From Allobacillus saliphilus (GTDB taxonomy: Bacteria > Bacillota > Bacilli > Bacillales > Alkalibacillaceae), in assembly GCF_018138385.1 (NCBI RefSeq), contig NZ_JAGSIE010000014.1:1-57921 (forward strand): a stretch of DNA of 57,921 nt, in the 5' to 3' direction. The stretch's first letter is position 1. The number at the start of each line of letters is the position of its first letter. Positions 17,197 to 24,796 of the stretch are shown here, one piece after another. The notes beneath the pieces are model-generated. The model was given only the letters and a program-made list of their open reading frames with translations. It was not told where the DNA came from and did no database searches. The position numbers and the translations under genes were made by a program.

Positions 17197-17228
17197 AAAG
17201 ACGCACAGAGAACCTCTGTGCGTCTTTT
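17197..17228 (-). terminator. patB terminator
   Basis: AAAGACGCACAGAG and CTCTGTGCGTCTTT form a perfect 14-bp stem with a 3-base loop. It could act in both directions. Confidence 0.9.
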
Positions 17229-17238
17229 GTTTGTTATC

Positions 17239-18408
17239 TTATTCAGAAAAAGCTTCAATAATCCGATTGACTCCATCTTCCACAGTAGAGTGTGGTGCTG
17301 CGATGTTCATCCGCATAAATTGCTCACCTTGTTTTCCGAATGTCGTGCCATCATTTAAACCAACTTTTGCTTCTTCAATCAAAATCTTCTTCAACTCATC
17401 GTGAGGTGTATCTGTTTCACGAAAATCAATCCAGACAAGATACGTCCCCTCAGATGAAACCGTACGAATTGGAAGACCACTCTCTTCGAACATATTTTTA
17501 ACGAGATCACGGTTATTCTCTAACGTCTTATTTAGTTCTTCTAGCCACTCATCGCCAGTTTCATATACCGTCTGCATAGCTGTATAGGCAAATGTATTTA
17601 ACATGCCGATGCCTTGCTTTTGAAGTTGTTTGTCGAGCTTTTCTTTTTGTTCTTCGTTAGGTGAAAGAATAAATGAACCTTGCAATCCAGCGATGTTAAA
17701 CGTCTTGGAGGGAGCCATCAATGTAAAGGTCAATTCTTTCACCTTTTCATTTACTCGAATTGCAGGGAAGTGCTCAGACTTAGAGAAAACGATATCTGCA
17801 TGAATCTCGTCAGAAAACAACAGCACATCATATTTCACACAAAGGTTTGTTACTTTCTTCATTTCCTCTTCCGTCCATACGCGACCGACAGGATTATGAG
17901 GACTACAAAGAAGGAGAGCTTTCGCGCCTGCTTTGAATAGTTCTTCAAGCTCAACGAAATTCATTTCATAACCATTGTCACCTAGTACGAGTGGGTTTTC
18001 GACAATTGTTCGATTATGCGTTTCAATTACTGAGAAAAACGGCGGATACACAGGCGGTTGAATAACAATTTGATCATTCTCTTCGGTGAAGGCTTGAATC
18101 ACTGCGTGTAGACCAGGGATGACACCCGGGCTAAAGCTTAGTAAATCTGTATCAATATTCGTTTGATGACGTCCTTGCACCCAGTTTTCGATACTATGTA
18201 ATAACTCATCATTTTGAATTGTGTAGCCGTATGCGTTATGTTCAGCACGTTTAATCAACGCATCTTTCAACGTAGGCGGTGCGGCGAAATCCATGTCAGC
18301 CACCCACATCGGCAAAACATCACTCGTACCAAAGAATTTTTCTCGTGCATCCCATTTTGCTGAATTTGTGTTTTCACGATTGATTCCTTGTTCGAAGATT
18401 TCTTTCAT
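17239..18408 (-). CDS. patB: PatB/MalY-type cystathionine beta-lyase (C-S lyase)
   Basis: A 389-residue PLP enzyme of aminotransferase fold type I, MalY/PatB subgroup, which cleaves C-S bonds in cystathionine or cysteine conjugates. The subgroup start LPMWVADMDFAAPP is present. CSPHNPVGRVW and FSDEIHADIVF hold the PLP-contacting Asn and Asp. MAPSKTFNIAGLQGSF holds the Schiff-base Lys, and FMRMNIAAP the carboxylate-binding Arg. Start ATG 18408 follows AAGGGGGAG. A terminator-like hairpin sits about 50 bases upstream of this start on the same strand, so expression may be attenuated. Confidence 0.9.
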   Translation of the reverse strand: MKEIFEQGINRENTNSAKWDAREKFFGTSDVLPMWVADMDFAAPPTLKDALIKRAEHNAYGYTIQNDELLHSIENWVQGRHQTNIDTDLLSFSPGVIPGLHAVIQAFTEENDQIVIQPPVYPPFFSVIETHNRTIVENPLVLGDNGYEMNFVELEELFKAGAKALLLCSPHNPVGRVWTEEEMKKVTNLCVKYDVLLFSDEIHADIVFSKSEHFPAIRVNEKVKELTFTLMAPSKTFNIAGLQGSFILSPNEEQKEKLDKQLQKQGIGMLNTFAYTAMQTVYETGDEWLEELNKTLENNRDLVKNMFEESGLPIRTVSSEGTYLVWIDFRETDTPHDELKKILIEEAKVGLNDGTTFGKQGEQFMRMNIAAPHSTVEDGVNRIIEAFSE

Positions 18409-18453
18409 CGTAACTCCCCCTTATTGATCTATACGTCTATCATAATTTAAAGC

Positions 18454-18489
18454 AAAAAAAATGGCAAAGCGGGGGAATCCACTTTGCCA
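18454..18489 (-). terminator. Terminator-like hairpin in the patB leader
   Basis: TGGCAAAG (18462-18469) and CTTTGCCA (18482-18489) pair perfectly. On the minus strand the stem is followed by eight T. No gene lies upstream on that strand, so it is either an attenuator of patB or a stop for antisense transcription. Confidence 0.6.
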
Positions 18490-18643
18490 AAGGGGGAATA
18501 CGAGAAAGTATTACATTACTATGTATAACCATTTAAACAAAAAATAAACCACTTTTTATAAAAAAATTTAATTTTATTTTGAATTTTTATAAATACATCT
18601 GGAAATCACACCAAAAACGCAACTAGAACCAATCTGCCAACTT

Positions 18644-18672
18644 TTGATTCATTCGACAAAGTGTGATAAAAT
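18644..18672 (+). promoter_or_regulatory. Promoter of the S1-domain gene
   Basis: -35 TTGATT (18644-18649), 17-base spacer, -10 TAAAAT (18667-18672) preceded by TGA as an extended -10. A SigA-type promoter about 40 bases before the start codon. Confidence 0.6.
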
Positions 18673-18710
18673 AACTAACTGTGTAAAAAGTTTAGAATTA
18701 GGAGTTGTAT

Positions 18711-19097
18711 ATGATGAGTAACATCCAAGAAGGACAAGTGATTGAAGGAAAAGTCACTGGAATCAAGCCATACGGCGCATTTGTTGAAATTGGCGACCAA
18801 ACACAAGGTCTCGTGCATATTTCTGAGGTAACTCATGGTTTTGTAAAAGATATTAACGAGCATTTGTCTGTAGGCGACGAAGTAACTGTAAAAGTATTGA
18901 ATGTTGATGAAGAAAACAATAAATATTCTTTATCAATCCGCGCGACGCAGGAAAAACCACAAGCGCAAACTCAGAAACGCCAAGCACCTGTTGCACAGTC
19001 AACAGAAGAAGATTCTGGCGGTTTCAACGTGTTGAAAGATAAGCTAGAAGATTGGATCGAACAATCAAAAGAGCGCGAGAAAACTTTCCGTCGCTAA
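18711..19097 (+). CDS. yugI: S1 RNA-binding domain protein (YugI, GSP13 family)
   Basis: A 129-residue protein. Residues 5-75 form an S1 domain (VIEGKVTGIKPYGAFVEIGD, then GLVHISEVTHGFVKDINEHL), a Gln/Pro-rich linker follows, and the C-terminus is a helix (FNVLKDKLEDWIEQSKER). B. subtilis YugI, general stress protein 13, matches closely, and these proteins associate with ribosomes or RNA. AGGAG precedes both ATG 18711 and ATG 18714; either may be used. Confidence 0.9.
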   Translation: MMSNIQEGQVIEGKVTGIKPYGAFVEIGDQTQGLVHISEVTHGFVKDINEHLSVGDEVTVKVLNVDEENNKYSLSIRATQEKPQAQTQKRQAPVAQSTEEDSGGFNVLKDKLEDWIEQSKEREKTFRR

Positions 19098-19100
19098 CAT

Positions 19101-19149
19101 AAAAGTGTGTCTTTTGTAATTTTTTCATTTACAGAGGACACTTTTTTTG
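19101..19149 (+). terminator. yugI terminator
   Basis: AAAGTGTGTC and GACACTTT arms, with further pairing TTTGTAA/TTTACAGA, enclose a T-rich loop; seven T follow. Confidence 0.65.
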
Positions 19150-19223
19150 ATTTCATTGCGATTTTTAAACATAATAGAAACCAGCAATACATTGGTGAAC
19201 GTTAGTTGAAAGGAGATTAGCAA

Positions 19224-20381
19224 ATGGAAAATTTTCAGTTTCATAATCCCGTGCAATTAGTCTTTGGTCGTGGTCAACTTGAAAAGCTACCGAAGTTAAT
19301 TCCGGATGGTGTTGAGCGTGTGTTAGTTGTCTATGGTGGCGGCAGCATTAAACGGAACGGAATTTACTCAAATGTTATGAAAAAACTCGAGAACTATGAA
19401 GTTTTTGAGCTTGCAGGTGTTGAACCAAACCCACGAATTACAACGGTTAACCGTGGTGCTGATTTGTGTAAACAACATAATATTGACTTTATTTTAGCAG
19501 TTGGTGGCGGCAGTGTTATTGACTGTACAAAGTCAATTGCCGTCGGTGCCAAATATGACGGGGACGCTTGGGACTTAGTTACCCGAAAAGTACAAGCACC
19601 AGGTGGATTGCCGTTTGGAACTGTCTTGACTGCTGCTGCAACGGGTTCTGAGATGAACCGAGGCTCGGTTATTACAAATTGGGAAACGAACGAGAAATAC
19701 GGGTGGGGTTCACAGTATACGTGGCCATTATTCTCGATTCTTGATCCCGTTCATACGTATTCAGTACCGAGAGAGCAGACCGTATACGGCATCGTCGATA
19801 TGATGAGCCATATTTTAGAGGATTACTTCCATAAGCCAACGAACGCACCGGTACAAGACCGGATGGCAGAAGGTATTCTTCGGACGATCATTGAAACGGC
19901 ACCGAAGTTACTTAAAAACTTGGAATCATATGAGTACCGTGAAACGATTATGTATGCAGGTACACTTGCGCTGAATGGCTTCCTCCAAATGGGCTATCGA
20001 GGCGATTGGGCGACACACAATATTGAACATGCCGTGTCAGCTGTATATGACATCCCTCACGCAGGAGGTCTAGCAATTCTCTTCCCGAACTGGATGGAGC
20101 ATAACTTGCATGTTCATACAGAACGATTTAAGCAAATGGCCGTCCGTGTTCTCGGCGTCGATCCAACAGGTAAATCGGATGAGCAAGTCGGTCAAGAAGG
20201 AATAGACCGCCTACGTAAATTCTGGACAGCACTTGGAGCACCAACTCGACTTGCTGATTATGATATCGATGATTCACAATTAGACGTAATGGTCGAAAAA
20301 GCAATGGCAAACGGACCATTCGGTAACTTCAGAACACTTCATGAAGAAGATGTGCATGCGATTTTAAGTAAGTCATTATAA
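19224..20381 (+). CDS. yugJ: Iron-containing alcohol dehydrogenase (YugJ/BdhA type)
   Basis: A 385-residue group III alcohol dehydrogenase, like NADH/NADPH-dependent butanol dehydrogenase. The nucleotide-binding [16 protein letters not shown] lies near residue 95 and [15 protein letters not shown] near 135. The iron site is D in [15 protein letters not shown] with His in [18 protein letters not shown]. It would reduce aldehydes to alcohols during fermentative or stress growth. ATG 19224 follows AAAGGAG. Sits next to yugI as in B. subtilis. Confidence 0.9.
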   Translation: MENFQFHNPVQLVFGRGQLEKLPKLIPDGVERVLVVYGGGSIKRNGIYSNVMKKLENYEVFELAGVEPNPRITTVNRGADLCKQHNIDFILAVGGGSVIDCTKSIAVGAKYDGDAWDLVTRKVQAPGGLPFGTVLTAAATGSEMNRGSVITNWETNEKYGWGSQYTWPLFSILDPVHTYSVPREQTVYGIVDMMSHILEDYFHKPTNAPVQDRMAEGILRTIIETAPKLLKNLESYEYRETIMYAGTLALNGFLQMGYRGDWATHNIEHAVSAVYDIPHAGGLAILFPNWMEHNLHVHTERFKQMAVRVLGVDPTGKSDEQVGQEGIDRLRKFWTALGAPTRLADYDIDDSQLDVMVEKAMANGPFGNFRTLHEEDVHAILSKSL

Positions 20382-20387
20382 AATTTC

Positions 20388-20422
20388 GAAACCAGTCGTG
20401 ACGCGTTCACGGCTGGTTTTTT
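20388..20422 (+). terminator. Terminator of the alcohol dehydrogenase gene
   Basis: AACCAGTCGTGA and TTCACGGCTGGTT pair (with a G-U) around CGCG and are followed by TTTTTT. Confidence 0.85.
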
Positions 20423-20516
20423 GTGTGCTTAAAATGTTTTTACATAAAATTGGTGACATGATAACTTTTTAGCCGTATATAATAACAAACAAACTTAGAA
20501 AAGTTGGTGAACCAAA

Positions 20517-20909
20517 ATGTATCCGATTCACTCTGGAATTGAAAATCAAGTGTATGATTATAAAGATTTATCTTATATCTTGTCCCGCTTAGGTTTTGAG
20601 AACGAGGACATTGAGTTTGAAAAAGGTTCGATTGATTACCCGTTACATCAACCACATGGAGGGCGAGCGTTTTTACGTATTCCGATTTACATTGAAATTG
20701 GTCATTTCAATGAACCAGCAGCAAAAGTCCGAATTGCTAAGCCGTATATTATGTCACAGTCGTTTGAAGAAGGATTGGCAGCGGAAGGACTTTCAGCAAA
20801 CCTATCCTCTGCAGTAACTAAAACAGAAGCGGACGTCGCCTTAGATGCAGCATTAATGGAAGAAGCGGAACGAGTGATTGAACAAGTCGAAAAAGCATTA
20901 CTGCAATAG
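20517..20909 (+). CDS. yugN: YugN-like family protein
   Basis: A 130-residue acidic protein of the YugN-like family, function unknown. It has a mixed alpha/beta pattern, and the C-terminal 35 residues form an Ala/Glu helix (ALDAALMEEAERVIEQVEKA). It ends one base from the stop of the convergent potassium channel gene, the same neighbour as in B. subtilis. Start ATG 20517; the upstream AAGTTGGTG is only a moderate ribosome site. Confidence 0.8.
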   Translation: MYPIHSGIENQVYDYKDLSYILSRLGFENEDIEFEKGSIDYPLHQPHGGRAFLRIPIYIEIGHFNEPAAKVRIAKPYIMSQSFEEGLAAEGLSANLSSAVTKTEADVALDAALMEEAERVIEQVEKALLQ

Positions 20910-20910
20910 A

Positions 20911-21903
20911 TCAATCCATGTAAATTCCTTGGTCACCTGCTTGGATTTTTTCATTCGGATCTGGATTAATGATTCGTTCTTCTTCACGCACCAACCCAAG
21001 CAGGAGCTTACCTTCTTTTTGTAATTGATGGGTCAGTTCGAGAATCGTATGGTCTTCCCATTTTTTTGAGATAGCTTGTAGGTGCAACTTCTTCGTGGAC
21101 AATACGGAAGCCAAATAATCAAATGTTCTTGCATGTCCAGCGCCAAGCATCTCTTGATAAATGAGTAAGCTCGTCGTTTCATTCGTACAAATGACTTCTG
21201 TTGCTCCAGCTCGTAAAACATTATTTTTTTGTTGTTCAGTCAACACCTCTGTAAATATAGGAATATCCGTGTGAATGCCACGAGCTGTAATCGTCAATAA
21301 TGTCGAACGATAATCGGCTTCCACTTCTTTCAGTGATTGATCAGCAGTAATTATAATCTTTTCAGCTTCATCGATGTTCGCCTGCTCCCACGTTTCATCA
21401 ATAGTCGGGTCACCTTTAATAAAATGAACGAATGTGAGCGGTAAAGGATTTGAACGACACGTTCGGTCAACAAGCACAATCGCTGGCGGCTTCTGATTAT
21501 TTTCTTTAAACAAATAAATGAGCCTCCGCGTCCGCTCATTCCAACCGACAATAATGATGTGCCCCTTCCCTTGATACGCAACCTTTCCTTGATGAAACTC
21601 CCGCTCTTTTTTCTGTGTTTCATTCGATACAGCAACCATATAGTAGGCCACCAACCCTCCACCTAATAAAATCATAATCATCGTCAACAATCTGCCGAGC
21701 ATCGTCACTGGAGCATAATCGCCGTAACCGATTGTCGTGCCCGTAATGAATGCCCACCAAATCCCCTCAAAAATCGTGTTGAATTGCTCCGGTTCTACTA
21801 AAAAAATGACCGTTCCGAACAATAACAAAAAAGATAAAACCGTAATAACCAATCGAAACAATGTCGGTAACTGAAAATATGTACGTAGCAATTGTTGAAA
21901 CAT
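20911..21903 (-). CDS. yugO: Potassium channel protein YugO
   Basis: A 330-residue channel of the two-TM plus RCK type. TM1 is at residues 15-37, and the pore helix and selectivity filter are GTTIGYGDYAPVT near residue 55. TM2 is near 75-95. A cytoplasmic TrkA-N/RCK Rossmann domain follows from about 110 (HIIIVGWNERTRRLI), then a TrkA-C-like end. YugO-type channels release potassium and carry electrical signals in B. subtilis biofilms. Start ATG 21903 has GAGGGTGG upstream. The upstream region is the 21-bp repeat array. Confidence 0.9.
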   Translation of the reverse strand: MFQQLLRTYFQLPTLFRLVITVLSFLLLFGTVIFLVEPEQFNTIFEGIWWAFITGTTIGYGDYAPVTMLGRLLTMIMILLGGGLVAYYMVAVSNETQKKEREFHQGKVAYQGKGHIIIVGWNERTRRLIYLFKENNQKPPAIVLVDRTCRSNPLPLTFVHFIKGDPTIDETWEQANIDEAEKIIITADQSLKEVEADYRSTLLTITARGIHTDIPIFTEVLTEQQKNNVLRAGATEVICTNETTSLLIYQEMLGAGHARTFDYLASVLSTKKLHLQAISKKWEDHTILELTHQLQKEGKLLLGLVREEERIINPDPNEKIQAGDQGIYMD

Positions 21904-21990
21904 AGTAAAACCACCCTCGTATGTAGCGACTCACGGATATTTTAACCAAATTGCTCTGAAATTATTAAATGTATTGATCGGAGGAGTGTA

Positions 21991-22212
21991 ACTGTTGATA
22001 GGAGCGCTCTGACTGTCGATAAACGTGTTGTAACTGTCGATAGGAGCGTTCTGACTGTCGATAAATGCGTTGTAACTGTTGATACGCGTGCTCTGACTGT
22101 TGATAAACGCGTTGTAACTGTTGATACGCGCGCTCTGACTGTCGATAAACGTGTTGTAACTGTTGATACGGTCGCTCCGACTGTCGATAAATGTGTTGAA
22201 ACTGTCGATAAA
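21991..22212. repeat. 21-bp tandem repeat array, 10.5 units
   Basis: Ten exact 21-base units begin at 21991 and every 21 bases to 22180, with a half unit at 22201. All begin ACTGT(C/T)GATA. Two types alternate: one ends (G/C)GNGCGCTCTG and the other AACGTGTTGTA, giving a 42-base higher-order period. Because 21 is a multiple of 3, frames stay open through it. That is not evidence for coding. It sits between the yugO start and the terminator of the DksA-like gene. Confidence 0.95.
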
Positions 22213-22225
22213 ATTTTCAGGCAAA

Positions 22226-22262
22226 ATAAAAAAACAGCCCACCGTAATGAGCTGCTTTTCAA
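22226..22262 (-). terminator. Terminator of the DksA-like gene
   Basis: On the minus strand AAAGCAGCTC and GGGCTGTTTT pair (with G-U pairs), followed by a T-run. Confidence 0.7.
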
Positions 22263-22273
22263 ATAAACTAATA

Positions 22274-22627
22274 TTATTCTGCTTCTGAAACGACCGTACG
22301 TGCAGTTGGCACAGCTTTCAAGCGTTCAACCGGAATTTCTTTACCGGTTTCTTCGCAAATACCGTATGTGCCTGCATCTATTTTCTCTAATGCATGATCG
22401 ACTTCTTCAAGCTGCTGCTTATCACGGTGATAGAGTGTCATATCTTTTTCACGTTCAAAAAGCTCTGTCCCTTGATCGCCAGGATGTGTCTCGTCGAAGG
22501 AGTTCAGTTCTCCGACAGATCCTTCCATTAAATCTTCTTGATTTAAATAGTTATCGATTCGTTCCTCCAAATCGCGTTTTTCATGTTCTAGTTTATTTTT
22601 TAGTTCTTTCAAAACTTGCTCGTCCAT
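22274..22627 (-). CDS. TraR/DksA-like protein (YteA/YocK type)
   Basis: A 117-residue protein with a long N-terminal coiled coil (residues 3-35 and 60-90) and a C-terminal DksA-type finger region GTYGICEETGKEIPVERL. The finger keeps only one of the four zinc Cys, so metal binding is probably lost, as in YteA/YocK relatives in Bacillus. Acidic Asp residues near DETHPGD could enter the RNA polymerase channel as in DksA; that is inference. AGGAGTGATG precedes ATG 22627. It follows menI by 22 bases, so is likely cotranscribed. Confidence 0.8.
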   Translation of the reverse strand: MDEQVLKELKNKLEHEKRDLEERIDNYLNQEDLMEGSVGELNSFDETHPGDQGTELFEREKDMTLYHRDKQQLEEVDHALEKIDAGTYGICEETGKEIPVERLKAVPTARTVVSEAE

Positions 22628-22649
22628 AAATTACATCACTCCTGATTTG

Positions 22650-23030
22650 TTATTTTGCCACCACTCCAATTGTGCAACGTGATAAACAAATCAATCGATC
22701 GTCTTCATCCTTAATCTCAATTTCCCATACCATCGTCGTTCGTCCTACATGTCTTGGTGTCGCATAAGCATAAATCGTTCCATCACGTTTGCTTTTGATG
22801 TGGTTGGCATTAATTTCAATTCCGAAGACATTATATTTTTCTGAATCGACATTGAGAAAACCACCGAGACTCGCGGCGGATTCAGCTAAAGCGACAGAGG
22901 CTCCTCCATGCAAATAGCCCATTGGTTGATGAACAGTAGGTGTAACAGGCATGGATAAAACCACTTTTTCTTTTGTTCCTTCTAATACCTCAATTCCTAA
23001 CGTTTCAAACAACGTACCGTCTAAATTCAT
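22650..23030 (-). CDS. menI: Hotdog thioesterase, probably DHNA-CoA thioesterase
   Basis: A 126-residue PaaI/YuxO-type hotdog protein. HQPMGYLHGGASVALAESAAS near residue 35 holds the catalytic Glu/Gly segment of the fold. In B. subtilis YuxO (MenI) hydrolyses 1,4-dihydroxy-2-naphthoyl-CoA after MenB. Here it lies next to menA and faces the menFDHB operon, which supports that role over a general acyl-CoA thioesterase. GAGGGG precedes ATG 23030. Confidence 0.8.
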   Translation of the reverse strand: MNLDGTLFETLGIEVLEGTKEKVVLSMPVTPTVHQPMGYLHGGASVALAESAASLGGFLNVDSEKYNVFGIEINANHIKSKRDGTIYAYATPRHVGRTTMVWEIEIKDEDDRLICLSRCTIGVVAK

Positions 23031-23078
23031 TTACAGTAGCCCCTCTCAATTTTCCCTTTTTACAAAAACTTATTCGAT

Positions 23079-24014
23079 TTAGAGTGTAAAAACATGAGCA
23101 AGTAAGAAAGATAATCCATATAACAAGCCATAAAACGTATTCGTCTGTGCGGTATATTTCATCGCTGGCATCATTTGAAGAGGTGTGTCATTCTCTTTAA
23201 ATGTTTTCACCGCATCATATGCTTTTTTCGCGCTGATAAATACAATCAGTCCCCAGATTGGCATCATGCCGATTGCCATAAAAATAACAGCACATAAGTA
23301 AGCGAAAATAAAAAATCCTGCAAGAACGCGAATTGCATTGTCACGTCCGACTAAAATTGCAAGCGTCTTCCTGCCGTGTTCCTTGTCGCCTTCCAAGTCA
23401 CGAATATTATTGGCAAGCAATATCGCTCCAATTAATATGGCGATCGGAATCGTCAATAACAGTAACTCGCCAGTGACATCTCCTGTTTGAATGAAAAAGC
23501 TAATGCCGATAATGACGGTTCCCATAAAAAATCCGGAGAAAAGTTCACCAAATGGCGTATAGGCGATCGGAATCGGACCACCGGTATATAAATAACCAAA
23601 TAACATACTGACTGAGCCGATGACCGCAATCCAGAACGTCGTTTCTAAACATATGTAGAAACCTAATAAAACGGCAATTCCATAAAAGATAAAGGCCAAA
23701 TTCTTCACTCGTTCTGGTGAAACACCATCACGAACGATGGTTCCACCGATTCCAACGGACTGATCATTATCAAGTCCTTTTTTGAAATCATAGTATTCAT
23801 TAAACATATTCGTTGCTGCTTGGATTAACATCGATGCCAATAACATGGCAATAAATAAACCAAAATGAATGCCTGTCTCCAAACTGGCGATCATCGTGCC
23901 AATAAAAACAGGTGCAAATGACGCCGTCAGTGTGTGTGGTCGAATCATACGCCACCACACTTGAAAGCCCGATTTTTCTTGAAGTGCATCTCGGATGGAT
24001 TTATCGCTGGACAT
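23079..24014 (-). CDS. menA: 1,4-dihydroxy-2-naphthoate polyprenyltransferase MenA
   Basis: A 311-residue UbiA-family membrane enzyme with about eight to nine hydrophobic segments. The two aspartate-rich prenyl-diphosphate sites are visible, NMFNEYYDFKKGLDND near residue 70 and NNIRDLEGDKEHGRKTLA near 205. It attaches the isoprenoid tail to DHNA, giving demethylmenaquinone for the NADH dehydrogenase encoded at 1665. ATG 24014 follows GAGAGAGGGAA. Probable operon menA-menI-dksA-like on the minus strand. Confidence 0.95.
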   Translation of the reverse strand: MSSDKSIRDALQEKSGFQVWWRMIRPHTLTASFAPVFIGTMIASLETGIHFGLFIAMLLASMLIQAATNMFNEYYDFKKGLDNDQSVGIGGTIVRDGVSPERVKNLAFIFYGIAVLLGFYICLETTFWIAVIGSVSMLFGYLYTGGPIPIAYTPFGELFSGFFMGTVIIGISFFIQTGDVTGELLLLTIPIAILIGAILLANNIRDLEGDKEHGRKTLAILVGRDNAIRVLAGFFIFAYLCAVIFMAIGMMPIWGLIVFISAKKAYDAVKTFKENDTPLQMMPAMKYTAQTNTFYGLLYGLSFLLAHVFTL

Positions 24015-24461
24015 GAAACAATTCCCTCTCTCCCAAATAATACGTTAATTAATCTAAAATAAGTTTAGATAATGCCTACTAGGATGTCAATGTGAACAAC
24101 TTTCGAAGCTTATTAGAAAGGCTACGTTACAGCGACACACGTCCTATGGGTAACATCGTTCTGCCGATAAACCATGTGAAGCCGTTGAAAAACTGCCAGA
24201 ACCCGCCGATAAATCGGGAGAACCCGCCGATAAACGGATCGAAGCCGCCGATAAATCGGAAGAAGCCGCCGATAAATTGAGTAAAGCCGCCAATAAACGG
24301 CTCAAAGCCGTCGAAAAATAGAGAAAAGCCACCGATAAAACATGAAGAAATTAATATTGCATCATTAACAGAAAGAATCGGTATGCTATTTTACCCATTG
24401 ATTTTGAACCGCGAATACAGTAAACTAAACCGAATCACGAAGACACAAAGGAAGTGAACAG
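24015..24461. other. Divergent region menA / ywbE
   Basis: The 447 bases hold the second large 21-bp-period array (24161-24349). The small frame at 24092-24280 consists of translated repeat (PPIN motifs) and has no ribosome site, so it is not called as a gene. Confidence 0.8.
24161..24349. repeat. 21-bp-period tandem repeats, nine units
   Basis: Nine degenerate units of exactly 21 bases share the core CCGCCGATAAA followed by about ten variable bases ending in GAAG or GAAC. The period and core (CGATAAA) match the arrays at 21991 and 6420, while the variable half differs between units. Confidence 0.9.
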
Positions 24462-24659
24462 ATGAACGGACAAGAGCGCAAAAACATTCAGCCGGGTATA
24501 GAGGTCGATATCGTTTTAAAACAAGACCAACGAACTGGAAAAACGACGCGTGGAATTGTTAAGGACATACTGACGAAATCTCCCCAGCACCCACACGGGA
24601 TTAAAGTGCGACTACAAGACGGACAAGTCGGCAGAGTGAAAAACATCATCGGTCAATAA
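24462..24659 (+). CDS. ywbE: YwbE family protein
   Basis: A 65-residue protein that is nearly all YwbE/DUF2196 domain: IQPGIEVDIVLKQDQRTGK, then TRGIVKDILTKSP and HPHGIKVRLQDGQVGRVK. This small beta-rich fold recurs in bacteria and archaea, with no established role. ATG 24462 follows AGGAAGTG. Confidence 0.85.
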   Translation: MNGQERKNIQPGIEVDIVLKQDQRTGKTTRGIVKDILTKSPQHPHGIKVRLQDGQVGRVKNIIGQ

Positions 24660-24724
24660 GTAAAATCAAGGAAAATCCTCTCTTCATTTCCTCACCCTCC
24701 CACCCTTCCAATCAGTGCTTATTC

Positions 24725-24753
24725 TTGTCCACATCCTCAAAAAGACTTACAAT
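24725..24753 (+). promoter_or_regulatory. Promoter of the menFDHB operon
   Basis: -35 TTGTCC (24725-24730), 17-base spacer, -10 TACAAT (24748-24753), about 45 bases before the menF start. Confidence 0.65.
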
Positions 24754-24796
24754 ATAGGGTGGACCGTTTTTAATGAGAATAGGTGGAGGAATATGC

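Larger units (their letters stand above)
18409..18710. other. Divergent region patB / yugI
   Basis: The 302 bases contain a minus-strand terminator-like hairpin (18454-18489), a repeated GCAAAG/GCCAAAG-CGGGGGAAT motif, and the plus-strand yugI promoter (18644-18672). Confidence 0.7.

Noticed and set aside
21991-22212. Possible CRISPR array
   Set aside because: Units are contiguous and similar along their whole length; there are no unique spacers between constant repeats and no cas genes.
21931-22262. Two overlapping minus-strand frames of 103 and 106 codons rich in STV or FIDS repeats
   Set aside because: They are the 21-base repeat read in different frames. A 21-base period keeps all frames open, there is no ribosome site, and they lie beyond a terminator.
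24092-24280. 62-codon plus-strand frame with repeated PPIN
   Set aside because: Translated repeat array without a ribosome site.
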